Source: Gynuella sunshinyii YC6258
GTDB lineage: Bacteria > Pseudomonadota > Gammaproteobacteria > Pseudomonadales > Natronospirillaceae
Length of the DNA: 64,000 nt
Reading direction: 5' to 3'
Assembly: GCF_000940805.1 (NCBI RefSeq)
Contig: NZ_CP007142.1
Span: 1,774,593-1,838,592 of the forward strand
Every line of letters begins with the position of its first letter. Position 1 is the first letter of the stretch. The notes under the pieces are model-generated. The model was not told the DNA's origin. It saw only the letters and a list, made by a program, of their open reading frames with translations, and ran no database searches. Of the stretch, positions 8,904 to 17,177 are shown one piece after another. The position numbers and the translations under genes were made by a program.

Positions 8904-9095
8904 CTATTAACCTGGCATTCAAATAGACCTTCCTGATCAATTTGAATGTCGCCTTTTAAAATCTGCGAAATCCCGAATCGTCGGACCGTTTGATTTTAGA
9001 TGGCTCGCATGGGCTTAGACCCATGGTGTGGTCCGACACCTCGGTGTGTCCATGCATCACTATTAACCCGACATATTTAATTGCCAGGTTAATAG
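8904..9095 (-). mobile_element. MITE-like element, copy 2 (inverted relative to copy 1)
   Basis: A 192-bp noncoding element with terminal inverted repeats: the left end at 8904-8925 begins CTATTAACCTGGCA, and the right end at 9074-9095 is its reverse complement at 20 of 22 positions. The minus strand matches copy 1. An internal hairpin CATGGG/CCCATG (9008-9013, 9020-9025) takes the place of ATTGGC/GCCAAT in copy 1. No clear target-site duplication is visible. It ends 84 bases before the ABC ATPase start codon and so may affect that operon's promoter. Confidence 0.7.
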
Positions 9096-9179
9096 ATGCA
9101 TAACCAATAAAGACTTTGTCCATTGTTGGGCCGTAGATGTCTTTTATGTAAGGGTAATCATAATAATAGAGGTATTACT

Positions 9180-10286
9180 GTGACGGCAGTGCTTAGCCAA
9201 GATGACAAGTATGTCCGGTTTGTGAACGTTAAGAAGAGCTACGATAACAAAAATCTGGTTGTTAAGGATTTTAACCTGGACATTCAAAAAGGTGAATTCG
9301 TTACTCTGTTAGGGCCATCAGGGTCTGGCAAAACAACGTGTCTTATGATGCTTGCCGGTTTTGAGGATGTTACAAGCGGAAGTATTGAAATTAACCGTAA
9401 ATCTGTTCAGGACATAGCACCTTATCACCGAAATATCGGTATGGTGTTTCAGCATTATGCATTATTTCCCCACATGACAATTGCAGAAAATCTTGCTTAT
9501 CCTCTTAAAGTCCGCAAGATGAGTTCCTCAGACATCAATACGGCCGTGCAGGCATCACTGGATCTGGTTGAGTTGAGTCGTTATGGCGATCGTTATCCGG
9601 GGCAGTTGTCTGGTGGACAGAAGCAGCGTGTTGCGCTGGCCAGATCCCTGATTTTTGAGCCCAGCATTGTGTTGATGGATGAGCCTCTGGGTGCACTCGA
9701 TAAAAATCTGCGTGAGCAGATGCAGTTTGAAATCAAACGTTTGCACGAGCAGTTTGGTTTTACCGCTATTTACGTGACTCATGATCAAACTGAAGCATTG
9801 ACAATGTCTGATCGTATTGCTGTTTTTAACGATGGTGTCGTTCAGCAATGTGCCCCTCCCGCAGAGTTATATGAGCGCCCGGCGAACAGTTTCGTGGCAG
9901 ATTTTATCGGTGAAAACAATCATATCGTTGGTACGGTGCAGCAAATCAACGATGGCGTGGCAACCATAAAGCTTTTTGACGGTTCAGTCATTAATGCAGA
10001 TGCCACTCTTAATTGTCCTGCCGTGGGGCAGCCCTGTGCCCTCACCATACGACCTGAAAAACTGTTCATCGTGTCAGCAGACCGAAGATATGAAAATTTT
10101 GTGTCGGCGGAATTTATAACCCGGTTATATGTTGGTGATTCCATTCGTTATTTCTTTAAGTTGGCGAATGGTTCTGAACTGATGGTGAAAGTATTGAACG
10201 ATCATGAAGCTCCGCATCTTATTGCGGGTCAGAAAGCTGAACTGACTTGGCATACTAAGAACGGCTTGGCTTTGGATAAGCCGTAA
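9180..10286 (+). CDS. ABC transporter ATP-binding protein, polyamine (PotA)-type
   Basis: The 368-residue ATPase powers the importer encoded by this and the next three genes. Walker A GPSGSGKTT is at about residues 45-53, the signature LSGGQKQRVALARSL and Walker B IVLMDEPLGALD follow, then the switch His in VTHDQTEAL. The C-terminal part (about 235-368) is a TOBE-like regulatory domain, as in PotA. The frame is open from 9123, but GTG at 9180 follows an AGAGG site and fits the family start. The substrate class is inferred from the binding protein and permeases. Confidence 0.9.
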   Translation: MTAVLSQDDKYVRFVNVKKSYDNKNLVVKDFNLDIQKGEFVTLLGPSGSGKTTCLMMLAGFEDVTSGSIEINRKSVQDIAPYHRNIGMVFQHYALFPHMTIAENLAYPLKVRKMSSSDINTAVQASLDLVELSRYGDRYPGQLSGGQKQRVALARSLIFEPSIVLMDEPLGALDKNLREQMQFEIKRLHEQFGFTAIYVTHDQTEALTMSDRIAVFNDGVVQQCAPPAELYERPANSFVADFIGENNHIVGTVQQINDGVATIKLFDGSVINADATLNCPAVGQPCALTIRPEKLFIVSADRRYENFVSAEFITRLYVGDSIRYFFKLANGSELMVKVLNDHEAPHLIAGQKAELTWHTKNGLALDKP

Positions 10287-10329
10287 TCAAAGTGACTCAT
10301 CGTTCGTTGATAAAGTGTTTTAAAACATG

Positions 10330-10410
10330 AAAACAAAATATGTGATTTTGTTTTTCATTCAGGATTGATGCTGTGATAACTATCAATCCTGTCGGAACAT
10401 CCATGTTCCG
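10330..10410 (+). promoter_or_regulatory. Three consecutive hairpins between ATPase and binding-protein genes
   Basis: Within the 198-base gap are AAAACAAAAT/ATTTTGTTTT (10330-10354), AGGATTGAT/ATCAATCCT (10361-10390) and CGGAACAT/ATGTTCCG (10393-10410). The first has a T-rich 3' arm. Such stems could cause partial termination or protect the downstream binding-protein mRNA, giving differential expression; this is an inference. Confidence 0.5.
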
Positions 10411-10484
10411 CAGGCAGGTTGTTGAAGTTCGGCGAATCTTCTCAAGCTGCAAAAAACGATAACTAGACTAAAGGAACGTAACAT

Positions 10485-11537
10485 ATGAAGAGATTTGCTC
10501 AAATTGCTGCTTTGTCGCTGGCGGCTACTACTCTGCCGGCTTTGGCTGAGCAGATGACGGTTGTTTCATTTGGCGGTGCTTACGGTGACGTACAACAGAA
10601 ATCCATGCTGGAACCGTTTATGGAAAAGACTGGCAACAAGCTGTTGTTTGAAAGTTATTCCGGCGGTGTTGCAGAACTGAAGTCTCAGGTAGAGAGCGGA
10701 AACATTTTATGGGATGTCATCGACATGGAGGTTATTGATGTGGAGCGGGCTTGCTCCGAAGGGTTGCTGGAGGAATTCCCTATGGATACCCTGCCTCCAG
10801 GGGATGATGGTACGCCAGCTAAAGATGACTTCAGTCCTGCCGCTCTGGAAAACCCTTGTGGGGTCGCTCAGATTGTCTGGACGATTTTATATGCCTACAA
10901 CACCGAAACCATCGGTGGTGGACATCCTTCCTCCATGGCGGACTTTTTCGATACCAAAAAATTTCCAGGAAAACGCGCCCTGCGCAAGCGTCCTCAGGTG
11001 AATATGGAGTGGGCTCTGCTGGCGGATGGAGTTCCGGCTGACAAAGTATATGACATGTTGACAACCGAAGAAGGACAGGCCCGCGCGTTCGCCAAACTGG
11101 ATAGTATCAAAAATGATATCGTCTGGTTTGACAGCTGGTCTCAGGCACCACAATTACTCAATGATGGTGGTGCTGTCATGGTTCAGTCTGCCAATGGACG
11201 TTTCTTTGATGCCATTCAGAAAGATAAAAAACCGTTTGTAATGGTTTGGGACGGTCATGTGTACGATCTTGACGTCTGGTCTATTGTCAAAGGTTCCAAA
11301 CATAAAAAACTGGCTGAGGACTTCATTCGTTTTGCGACTGGATCCAAACCACTGGCAGCTATGCCTTCTATTGCATACGGTCCAACCCGTCAGTCTTCAT
11401 ACGCTTATGTTGATAAAGATCTGGTATCCAAACTGCCATCTGCTCACCTTGACGAAGGCATGCATGCGTCCAGCGTTTTCTGGGCCGATTATGGCGAGTC
11501 ATTGGGTGAAAAATTCAATGAATGGTTGCTGAAATAA
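10485..11537 (+). CDS. Periplasmic polyamine-type ABC substrate-binding protein (PotD/PotF-like)
   Basis: The product is 350 residues with a signal peptide (MKRFAQIAALSLAATTLPALA, cleavage after ALA). The mature protein starts EQMTVVSFGGAYGDVQQKSM, typical of the spermidine/putrescine-binding family, with the SYSGGVAELKSQVESG and WDVIDME segments. ATG at 10485 follows an AAAGGAACG site. It should capture substrate for the two permeases that follow. The family also includes binders of other cationic or amino-acid-like ligands, so polyamine is likely but not proven. Confidence 0.87.
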   Translation: MKRFAQIAALSLAATTLPALAEQMTVVSFGGAYGDVQQKSMLEPFMEKTGNKLLFESYSGGVAELKSQVESGNILWDVIDMEVIDVERACSEGLLEEFPMDTLPPGDDGTPAKDDFSPAALENPCGVAQIVWTILYAYNTETIGGGHPSSMADFFDTKKFPGKRALRKRPQVNMEWALLADGVPADKVYDMLTTEEGQARAFAKLDSIKNDIVWFDSWSQAPQLLNDGGAVMVQSANGRFFDAIQKDKKPFVMVWDGHVYDLDVWSIVKGSKHKKLAEDFIRFATGSKPLAAMPSIAYGPTRQSSYAYVDKDLVSKLPSAHLDEGMHASSVFWADYGESLGEKFNEWLLK

Positions 11538-11561
11538 TCTACGTTACCGATTAGCGACGAC

Positions 11562-11587
11562 AGTCCGGGTTGTAGAAAACCCGGACT
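11562..11587 (+). terminator. Hairpin between binding-protein and permease genes
   Basis: Stem GTCCGGGTT (11563-11571) pairs with AACCCGGAC (11578-11586), followed by TTTCGG. It may act as a weak terminator or 3' stabiliser that keeps binding-protein mRNA above permease mRNA. Confidence 0.6.
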
Positions 11588-11628
11588 TTCGGTTGATACA
11601 GAAAACATACATTATTTAGGAAATTTGG

Positions 11629-12870
11629 ATGTCTGGGGTTGAACTCACACAAGCAGAAAAACGAACCTTTGACCGGACTCAGCGAAAAGCCCGACGAACC
11701 GCTTTGTTGTTTGTCGCACCACTGCTGTTATTTATTGTTGTTTCCTTTGTGTTGCCGATTGGAACCATGTTGTTTCGCAGCGTATATCATCCCGCTGTTG
11801 CGGAACTGATTCCGGCCACTCTGCAGAAACTGAAAGCCTGGGATGAAACCAGCAACACGATTCCCGAACCGGATGCATTACAGGTTTTCGCCGGTGAACT
11901 GAAAACGCTGGTAGAAAATAAGACGTTTGGCAAATTGGCAGAAGAGATCAACCGTTCGTCACCTGGAGCGTCCAGTCTGATCAAATCCACTGCCCGAAAA
12001 ATGAGCCGGCTTGATGATGCTGAGTTGCAATCCAAGGGAGATCAGGCTTTATTGGATGCCGGTAAACAATGGTCTAACCCCAATTTATGGCGTTCCATCA
12101 AAAAAGCAGGAAATGTATTCACCGGTGCTTATTACCTGACGGCTGTTGATATGGAGCGTAATGGCGAAGGGAGGGTGGTATCTCGGAAAACACAGATTTA
12201 TACCGATCTTTATGTCAAGAGTCTTAAAATCGCGCTTTATATCACCTTGCTGACGGGGCTGATAGGTTTTCCGTTAGCGTATTATCTTGCCAATGCTCCG
12301 GAAAGAACTGCAAATGTTCTAATGGTATTTGTATTGTTGCCATTTTGGACGTCTCTACTGGTACGTACTACCGCGTGGATGGCCTTATTGCAGACAAATG
12401 GAGTGATCAATTCCGTGTTGCAGTCATTGCATATTATTTCCGAACCGCTGGAACTTCTGTATACGCAATTTTCCACTATTATTGCCATGACACATATTCT
12501 TCTGCCGTTCATGATTTTGCCATTGTACAGTGTCATGAAGGGAATCGATCCCAGCTATTTTCGTGCGGCTTTGTCACTTGGGGCAAAACCGATACCAGCA
12601 TTCATGCGTATCTATTTACCGATGACCACTCCTGGGTTCAGTGCCGGGGCATTACTGGTTTTCATTATTTCCATCGGTTACTACATCACTCCAGCACTGG
12701 TTGGAGGTGTTGATGGGCAAATGATCAGTAACCTGATTGCATTCCATATGCAATCTTCCAATAACTGGGAACTGGCGGCAGCATTGGGGTCTCTGCTATT
12801 GGTATTGATTCTGGCGATGTATTGGCTTTATGACCGGTTGGTTGGTGTCAGCAACCTGAAACTGGGTTGA
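11629..12870 (+). CDS. ABC transporter permease, PotB-type with a large extracytoplasmic insertion
   Basis: Inner-membrane permease of 413 residues, against about 280-300 for E. coli PotB. TM1 (about 24-45) is followed by a roughly 140-residue hydrophilic stretch (about 50-190), then five more TM helices. The EAA loop is seen as FRAALSLGAKPIPAFMRIYLPMTTPG. It is 10 bases ahead of the partner permease gene. Longer PotB-like proteins of about this length occur in other proteobacteria, so the insertion is a subfamily trait rather than an error; its function is unknown. Confidence 0.86.
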   Translation: MSGVELTQAEKRTFDRTQRKARRTALLFVAPLLLFIVVSFVLPIGTMLFRSVYHPAVAELIPATLQKLKAWDETSNTIPEPDALQVFAGELKTLVENKTFGKLAEEINRSSPGASSLIKSTARKMSRLDDAELQSKGDQALLDAGKQWSNPNLWRSIKKAGNVFTGAYYLTAVDMERNGEGRVVSRKTQIYTDLYVKSLKIALYITLLTGLIGFPLAYYLANAPERTANVLMVFVLLPFWTSLLVRTTAWMALLQTNGVINSVLQSLHIISEPLELLYTQFSTIIAMTHILLPFMILPLYSVMKGIDPSYFRAALSLGAKPIPAFMRIYLPMTTPGFSAGALLVFIISIGYYITPALVGGVDGQMISNLIAFHMQSSNNWELAAALGSLLLVLILAMYWLYDRLVGVSNLKLG

Positions 12871-12880
12871 GGTATAAAAT

Positions 12881-13732
12881 ATGGCAAATTATCCCAAATA
12901 CTATACGATCTGGCATAAACTTGGCGTCAATGGACTTAAGCTGACAGCCTGGCTGGTATTGTTATTTCTCATGCTGCCGATTATTGTCGTGATTCCGTTA
13001 TCGTTTAATGCCGAACCCTATTTCACGTTCACCAAGGAGATGCTTTCGCTGCAGCCGGGTGCTTACTCCATGCGTTGGTATGCTGAAATCCTTCATGATG
13101 AAAAATGGCTGATGGCCATCAAAAACAGTTTCTACATCGGTATTTTATCGGCGTTGATTGCAACTGTGTTGGGAACCTGTGCGTCGGTCGGATTGACCAA
13201 TCCAAAAATGCCGTATCAGCGTCTCATTATGGCGGTTTTATTATCGCCTATGATTGTGCCAGTGATTATCACGGCAGCCGGAATGTTTTTCTTCTACAGT
13301 AAGTTCGGGCTTGCGGGCAGTCATTTGGGAATTATCATTGCACATGCTGCTCTGGGCACGCCATTTGTGGTGGTTACGGTTAACGCTGCGCTCGCCGGAT
13401 TTGATTATTCGCTGGTGAATGCTTCGATGGGCATGGGAGCAAGGCCGATTTATACATTTGTAAAAGTGATCATGCCGTTGATCCGACCCGGTGTTATTTC
13501 CGGGGCATTGTTTGCATTCGTGACATCATTTGATGAAGTGGTTGTTGTGCTGTTTATGGCAGGGCCTCAGCAGACCACAATTCCCAGACAGATGTTTTCC
13601 GGTTTGCGGGAGCAGATCAATCCCACCATTCTGGCTGTTGCCACATTATTGGTGGTGGTATCCGCACTGCTACTGTTTACCATGGAATATTTGCGCGCCC
13701 GAGGGCAGAGAATTCGAGGTGGGCAGGTATAA
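12881..13732 (+). CDS. ABC transporter permease, PotC-type
   Basis: Inner-membrane permease of 283 residues with six predicted helices. The EAA loop NASMGMGARPIYTFVKVIMPLIRPG matches PotC-like subunits and would contact the ATPase. It is the last gene of the importer operon (ATPase, binding protein, PotB-like, PotC-like) and ends just before a long bidirectional terminator. Confidence 0.9.
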   Translation: MANYPKYYTIWHKLGVNGLKLTAWLVLLFLMLPIIVVIPLSFNAEPYFTFTKEMLSLQPGAYSMRWYAEILHDEKWLMAIKNSFYIGILSALIATVLGTCASVGLTNPKMPYQRLIMAVLLSPMIVPVIITAAGMFFFYSKFGLAGSHLGIIIAHAALGTPFVVVTVNAALAGFDYSLVNASMGMGARPIYTFVKVIMPLIRPGVISGALFAFVTSFDEVVVVLFMAGPQQTTIPRQMFSGLREQINPTILAVATLLVVVSALLLFTMEYLRARGQRIRGGQV

Positions 13733-13738
13733 CCTGTT

Positions 13739-13775
13739 TGATCAAAATGGAGCAGGACCAGCTCCATTTTGATCA
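13739..13775. terminator. Bidirectional terminator between the ABC operon and fpr
   Basis: A perfect 15-bp inverted repeat (13739-13753 with 13761-13775, seven-base loop) has A-rich and T-rich outer arms, so it can terminate both convergent units. It lies 6 bases past the permease stop and 12 bases from the fpr stop. Confidence 0.9.
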
Positions 13776-13786
13776 GAGCATCGCAA

Positions 13787-14560
13787 TTACTGTTCTACAA
13801 ATGCGCGTTCAATTACATACTCTGCCTGATTACCCTGCTTGGCTTCTGAGAAGCCTCTGTCTTCCAAAATTTTGACAGTATCTTTCAGCATGGATGGACT
13901 ACCGCAGATCATGAAGCGGTCATCAGCAACTGTGGGTTCGGGCAAGCCAATATCAGCAAATAACTTTCCACTGGTCATCAGATCTGTCAGTCGTCCCTGG
14001 TTTCTGAACGGCTCACGGGTGACGGTAGGATAATAGATCAGCTTTTCCCGAATCAGTTCCCCAAGATACTCATGCTCAGGTAGCTCTTTGGTCAGAAAGT
14101 CGGTGTATGCCAGCTCAGAAGTATAACGGACACCATGGGTCAAAATGATCTTGTCATAACTTTCAAGCACCTCAAGATCCTGAATGATGCTCATGAACGG
14201 TGCCAGCCCTGTCCCGGTAGCAACTAGATAAAGGTGTTTGCCGGGTAGCAAATTACCATTGATCAGAGTGCCGGTCGGTTTGGTGCCCACCAGGATTGGA
14301 TCTCCGACTTTGATTTTCTGGAGTCGTGATGTCAGTGGGCCATCAGGTACTTTAATGCTGAAAAACTCCAGCTCTTCCAGATAGTTTGGACTGGCGATGC
14401 TGTAAGCACGCATAAGTGGACGACTTTCAACTTCCAGTCCGATCATAACAAAGTGACCATTCTCAAAACGGAGTGAGTCACCACGGGTGGTACGAAAACT
14501 GAACAGCGTTTCATTCCAGTGATGCACATGGGTAACCGTTTCCTGAACCATTTTTGCCAT
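13787..14560 (-). CDS. fpr: Ferredoxin/flavodoxin-NADP+ reductase
   Basis: FAD enzyme moving electrons between NADPH and ferredoxin or flavodoxin, used in oxidative-stress defence and Fe-S enzyme support. It has 257 residues. The FAD-binding RAYSIASPNYLEELEFFSI, the NADP-side VATGTGLAPFMSIIQD, HGVRYTSELAY and CGSPSMLKDT motifs, and the C-terminal EYVIERAFVEQ match the bacterial Fpr family of Pseudomonas type. It is divergent from a LysR gene that resembles finR, the known activator of fpr in Pseudomonas. Confidence 0.93.
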   Translation of the reverse strand: MAKMVQETVTHVHHWNETLFSFRTTRGDSLRFENGHFVMIGLEVESRPLMRAYSIASPNYLEELEFFSIKVPDGPLTSRLQKIKVGDPILVGTKPTGTLINGNLLPGKHLYLVATGTGLAPFMSIIQDLEVLESYDKIILTHGVRYTSELAYTDFLTKELPEHEYLGELIREKLIYYPTVTREPFRNQGRLTDLMTSGKLFADIGLPEPTVADDRFMICGSPSMLKDTVKILEDRGFSEAKQGNQAEYVIERAFVEQ

Positions 14561-14589
14561 TGTTTAATACCCATATATGTTAGAAATTC

Positions 14590-14645
14590 GCCGCACTATA
14601 TATGAAAACTTTATATGGGAAAAATGAGTAATATTGATAATATAT
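14590..14645. promoter_or_regulatory. AT-rich divergent control region of fpr and the LysR gene
   Basis: The 107-base gap contains the imperfect dyad CTATATATGAAAACTTTATA (from about 14596), which resembles a LysR-type T-N11-A box, and a second AT-rich stretch near 14630-14645. This is the expected place for the LysR product to bind. No single promoter could be fixed. Confidence 0.4.
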
Positions 14646-14667
14646 ATCGGAAAAAACGATTATTGAC

Positions 14668-15555
14668 ATGAAATTTTCATTACGACAACTCCAGGTATTT
14701 ACGGCGGCGGCCCGTTATCAGAACATCACCAGGGCTGCAGAGAGCCTTTCTATGTCCCAATCTGCGGCATCCGGAGCTCTGAAGGATCTGGAGCGACAGT
14801 ATTCTGTTTTACTGTTTGATCGCATTGGCAAGCGATTGAAGTTGAATGAATTTGGAGAACTTTTACGACCGAGGGCCGAAGCGCTGCTGGCAAATGCTGC
14901 GGAAATGGATCAGTTCCTTGAAGGTCACAATCGACCGGGTAATCTCAGAATCGGTGCAACCCTAACTCTCGGCAATTACATTGCCGTGTCGTTGATGGCT
15001 AAATATATGGAAATGCATTCCGGTACCAGAGTTTCCCTGGACGTTGCCAATACCCGTCTGGTTGTTGACAAAGTGTTGCAGTATGAAATTGACCTGGGGT
15101 TGATTGAAGGAGAAGTCAGCCATCCGGAGCTGGAAGTCAGTCCGTGGACCGGGGACCACTTACAGATATTTTGTGCCCCCGATCATCCTCTGGCCAGCAG
15201 ACCTCAGCTCGACATGCAGGATGTACTGGCAGCTGACTGGATTATGCGCGAACCCGGATCAGGCACCCGACAGACGTTTGAGCGTTGTCTTCAGGATGTG
15301 TTTCCCCGTTTAAATATTTGTCTTGAATTGCAGCACACCGAAGCGATTAAAAGGGCTGTGGAGGCTGGTCTGGGGATCAGCTGCCTGTCAAAAATTACAC
15401 TGGTAGAAGCCTTTAAACGTAAAAGCTTGGTTCCTCTGCGGCTGGAAGGATATGACTTTTACCGGCGTTTTTATTTCGTCTGGCATAAACAAAAGTACTT
15501 GAGTGCCGGAATGCATGAGTGGCTGAAACTGTGTCGTCAGCATACCGGGCAATAA
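14668..15555 (+). CDS. finR: LysR-family regulator, FinR-like
   Basis: The product is 295 residues. An N-terminal winged helix-turn-helix (about 1-60, LRQLQVFTAAARYQNITRAA, SMSQSAASGALKDLE) is followed by a LysR substrate-binding domain (about 90-290). It is divergent from fpr, the arrangement described for finR/fpr in Pseudomonas, where FinR activates fpr under superoxide stress. The function is therefore assigned mainly from context and overall resemblance. Confidence 0.82.
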   Translation: MKFSLRQLQVFTAAARYQNITRAAESLSMSQSAASGALKDLERQYSVLLFDRIGKRLKLNEFGELLRPRAEALLANAAEMDQFLEGHNRPGNLRIGATLTLGNYIAVSLMAKYMEMHSGTRVSLDVANTRLVVDKVLQYEIDLGLIEGEVSHPELEVSPWTGDHLQIFCAPDHPLASRPQLDMQDVLAADWIMREPGSGTRQTFERCLQDVFPRLNICLELQHTEAIKRAVEAGLGISCLSKITLVEAFKRKSLVPLRLEGYDFYRRFYFVWHKQKYLSAGMHEWLKLCRQHTGQ

Positions 15556-15803
15556 TTTTCTGTGCAGATAATTTGCACAAGCGCTGATCCTTTAGCCCAA
15601 CGGTGACCATTGGACTGTCCCTGCATCGGTCAAACCACAACTGAATGAACATTTGATTGTCAGGTTAATAATTAAATAAATGCTAGAGAGTTGTCGGATT
15701 TTTTTGAATTTCAATGCTAAGGTTAACAATAACCTGCCTGGTAAATTTTTGGGTTTCGAGGCGGAAAGTTAAAGGAACTATATGGAATTTTTTTACCTGA
15801 CCT

Positions 15804-17039
15804 ATGCAGATATTAGTTGTTGAAGACAGTTCTACATTAAGAGCCGGTATGAAGACTATGATCGCCTCATTAGGACATAGTGCTGTTTTTGCGAAGTCAG
15901 GAGAAGAGGCTTTGCAAATGGTCGGTTCTTTGTCCATTGATATGATTATCATGGATATCGAATTACCCGGACTGGATGGTTATGAAACTACCATGCTGTT
16001 TCGCGAAGCGCTGTGTGATCATTGGGTCCCAATTATATTTGTGACGGGTAATTCCAGTGATGAAAGTGTGCTTAAGGCGATTGATGCCGGTGGTGATGAC
16101 TATCTGGTTAAACCGGTCAGTCAGACGCTGTTGCAGGCTAAAATCATTGCCATGCAACGCATTGCTGACATGCAGGCCAATCTTCACGAACTGAATCGTA
16201 AACTATCAGAACAAAGTGAAACAGATCCGCTGACAGGGTTGTCCAATCGGCGTTATTTTAATCTGCGTGCGGTTGATCAGTTTGAGACAGCCAGACGTAT
16301 GGCATTGTCTGTCGCCATCATGATGATGGATATCGATCAGTTTAAAGTTTACAACGACAATTACGGTCACTTGCAGGGAGACAGTTGTCTTCAACAGGTT
16401 TCCAGAGTACTGAAGTCAGTTGTTCGACGGACCACCGATCTGGTTGCGCGCTTTGGTGGCGAAGAGTTCATCATTATGTTGCAGGACTGTGACGCCAAAG
16501 GCGCGCAGATGATTGCCGATGAGATAATGGCCGCAATCGATCAGGCAGCTATTCCCCATGAATATTCTGCCGTCAGTGATCATGTGACCTTGAGTATCGG
16601 TGTTTGCGTTATAGTGCCTGACCGCAATCTGGTAGAGTTGCAGGATTGCATAAAAATAGCGGATGAACAGCTTTACAAGGCTAAAAACCGTGGACGGGCC
16701 CAGGCTGTTATTGAACAAAGTAACAAAATGAAAACCACGCTGATTGTCTCGCGTGAGCCTGAGACCATTAAATCCATCGGCAAGGTACTCAACTCCAAGT
16801 CCATCATTATTACTTCGTCTGACCAGGAGGAATGCAACGAGATCATCACTCAGGTCCATCCGGATATTGTCATATGTGACATCCGACCAGAGACGGGCAT
16901 CGTGCCGGATGATCTGTCTTTGCTCATGGCTCCTGATCGCCAGTCTGATTTTATTGTGGTTGAGCTCTCCAGTGGCGCGCAAAAGAGCTATCCAGATCAA
17001 AATTCTTTATTGTCGGACTCGCACATGCTGAGTATCTGA
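15804..17039 (+). CDS. REC-GGDEF response-regulator diguanylate cyclase with an extra C-terminal REC-like segment
   Basis: Predicted cytoplasmic enzyme making cyclic di-GMP. The REC domain (1-118) has the acidic pair E7/D8, phospho-acceptor D51 (MIIMDIELPG), T81 and K103. The GGDEF domain (about 140-300) has an intact active site GGEEF at 218-222 and an inhibitory site R209-x-x-D212 five residues upstream. Residues about 312-411 (TTLIVSREPETIKSIGKVL, VICDIRPETG) look like a shortened or degenerate second receiver. No cognate kinase gene is adjacent. Confidence 0.9.
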   Translation: MQILVVEDSSTLRAGMKTMIASLGHSAVFAKSGEEALQMVGSLSIDMIIMDIELPGLDGYETTMLFREALCDHWVPIIFVTGNSSDESVLKAIDAGGDDYLVKPVSQTLLQAKIIAMQRIADMQANLHELNRKLSEQSETDPLTGLSNRRYFNLRAVDQFETARRMALSVAIMMMDIDQFKVYNDNYGHLQGDSCLQQVSRVLKSVVRRTTDLVARFGGEEFIIMLQDCDAKGAQMIADEIMAAIDQAAIPHEYSAVSDHVTLSIGVCVIVPDRNLVELQDCIKIADEQLYKAKNRGRAQAVIEQSNKMKTTLIVSREPETIKSIGKVLNSKSIIITSSDQEECNEIITQVHPDIVICDIRPETGIVPDDLSLLMAPDRQSDFIVVELSSGAQKSYPDQNSLLSDSHMLSI

Positions 17040-17177
17040 ATTTCTTGGCCGGTCGAATTGTACGCCCGGCTATGCAAATTCTTCATGGTTTCATGGTAAT
17101 AATTCATATCCTTCCTGTCTGGCAGTTATGCTAATATTCGCGCCCTTCATTCACCTCCTGCTTGGAAACTGGTCGTT

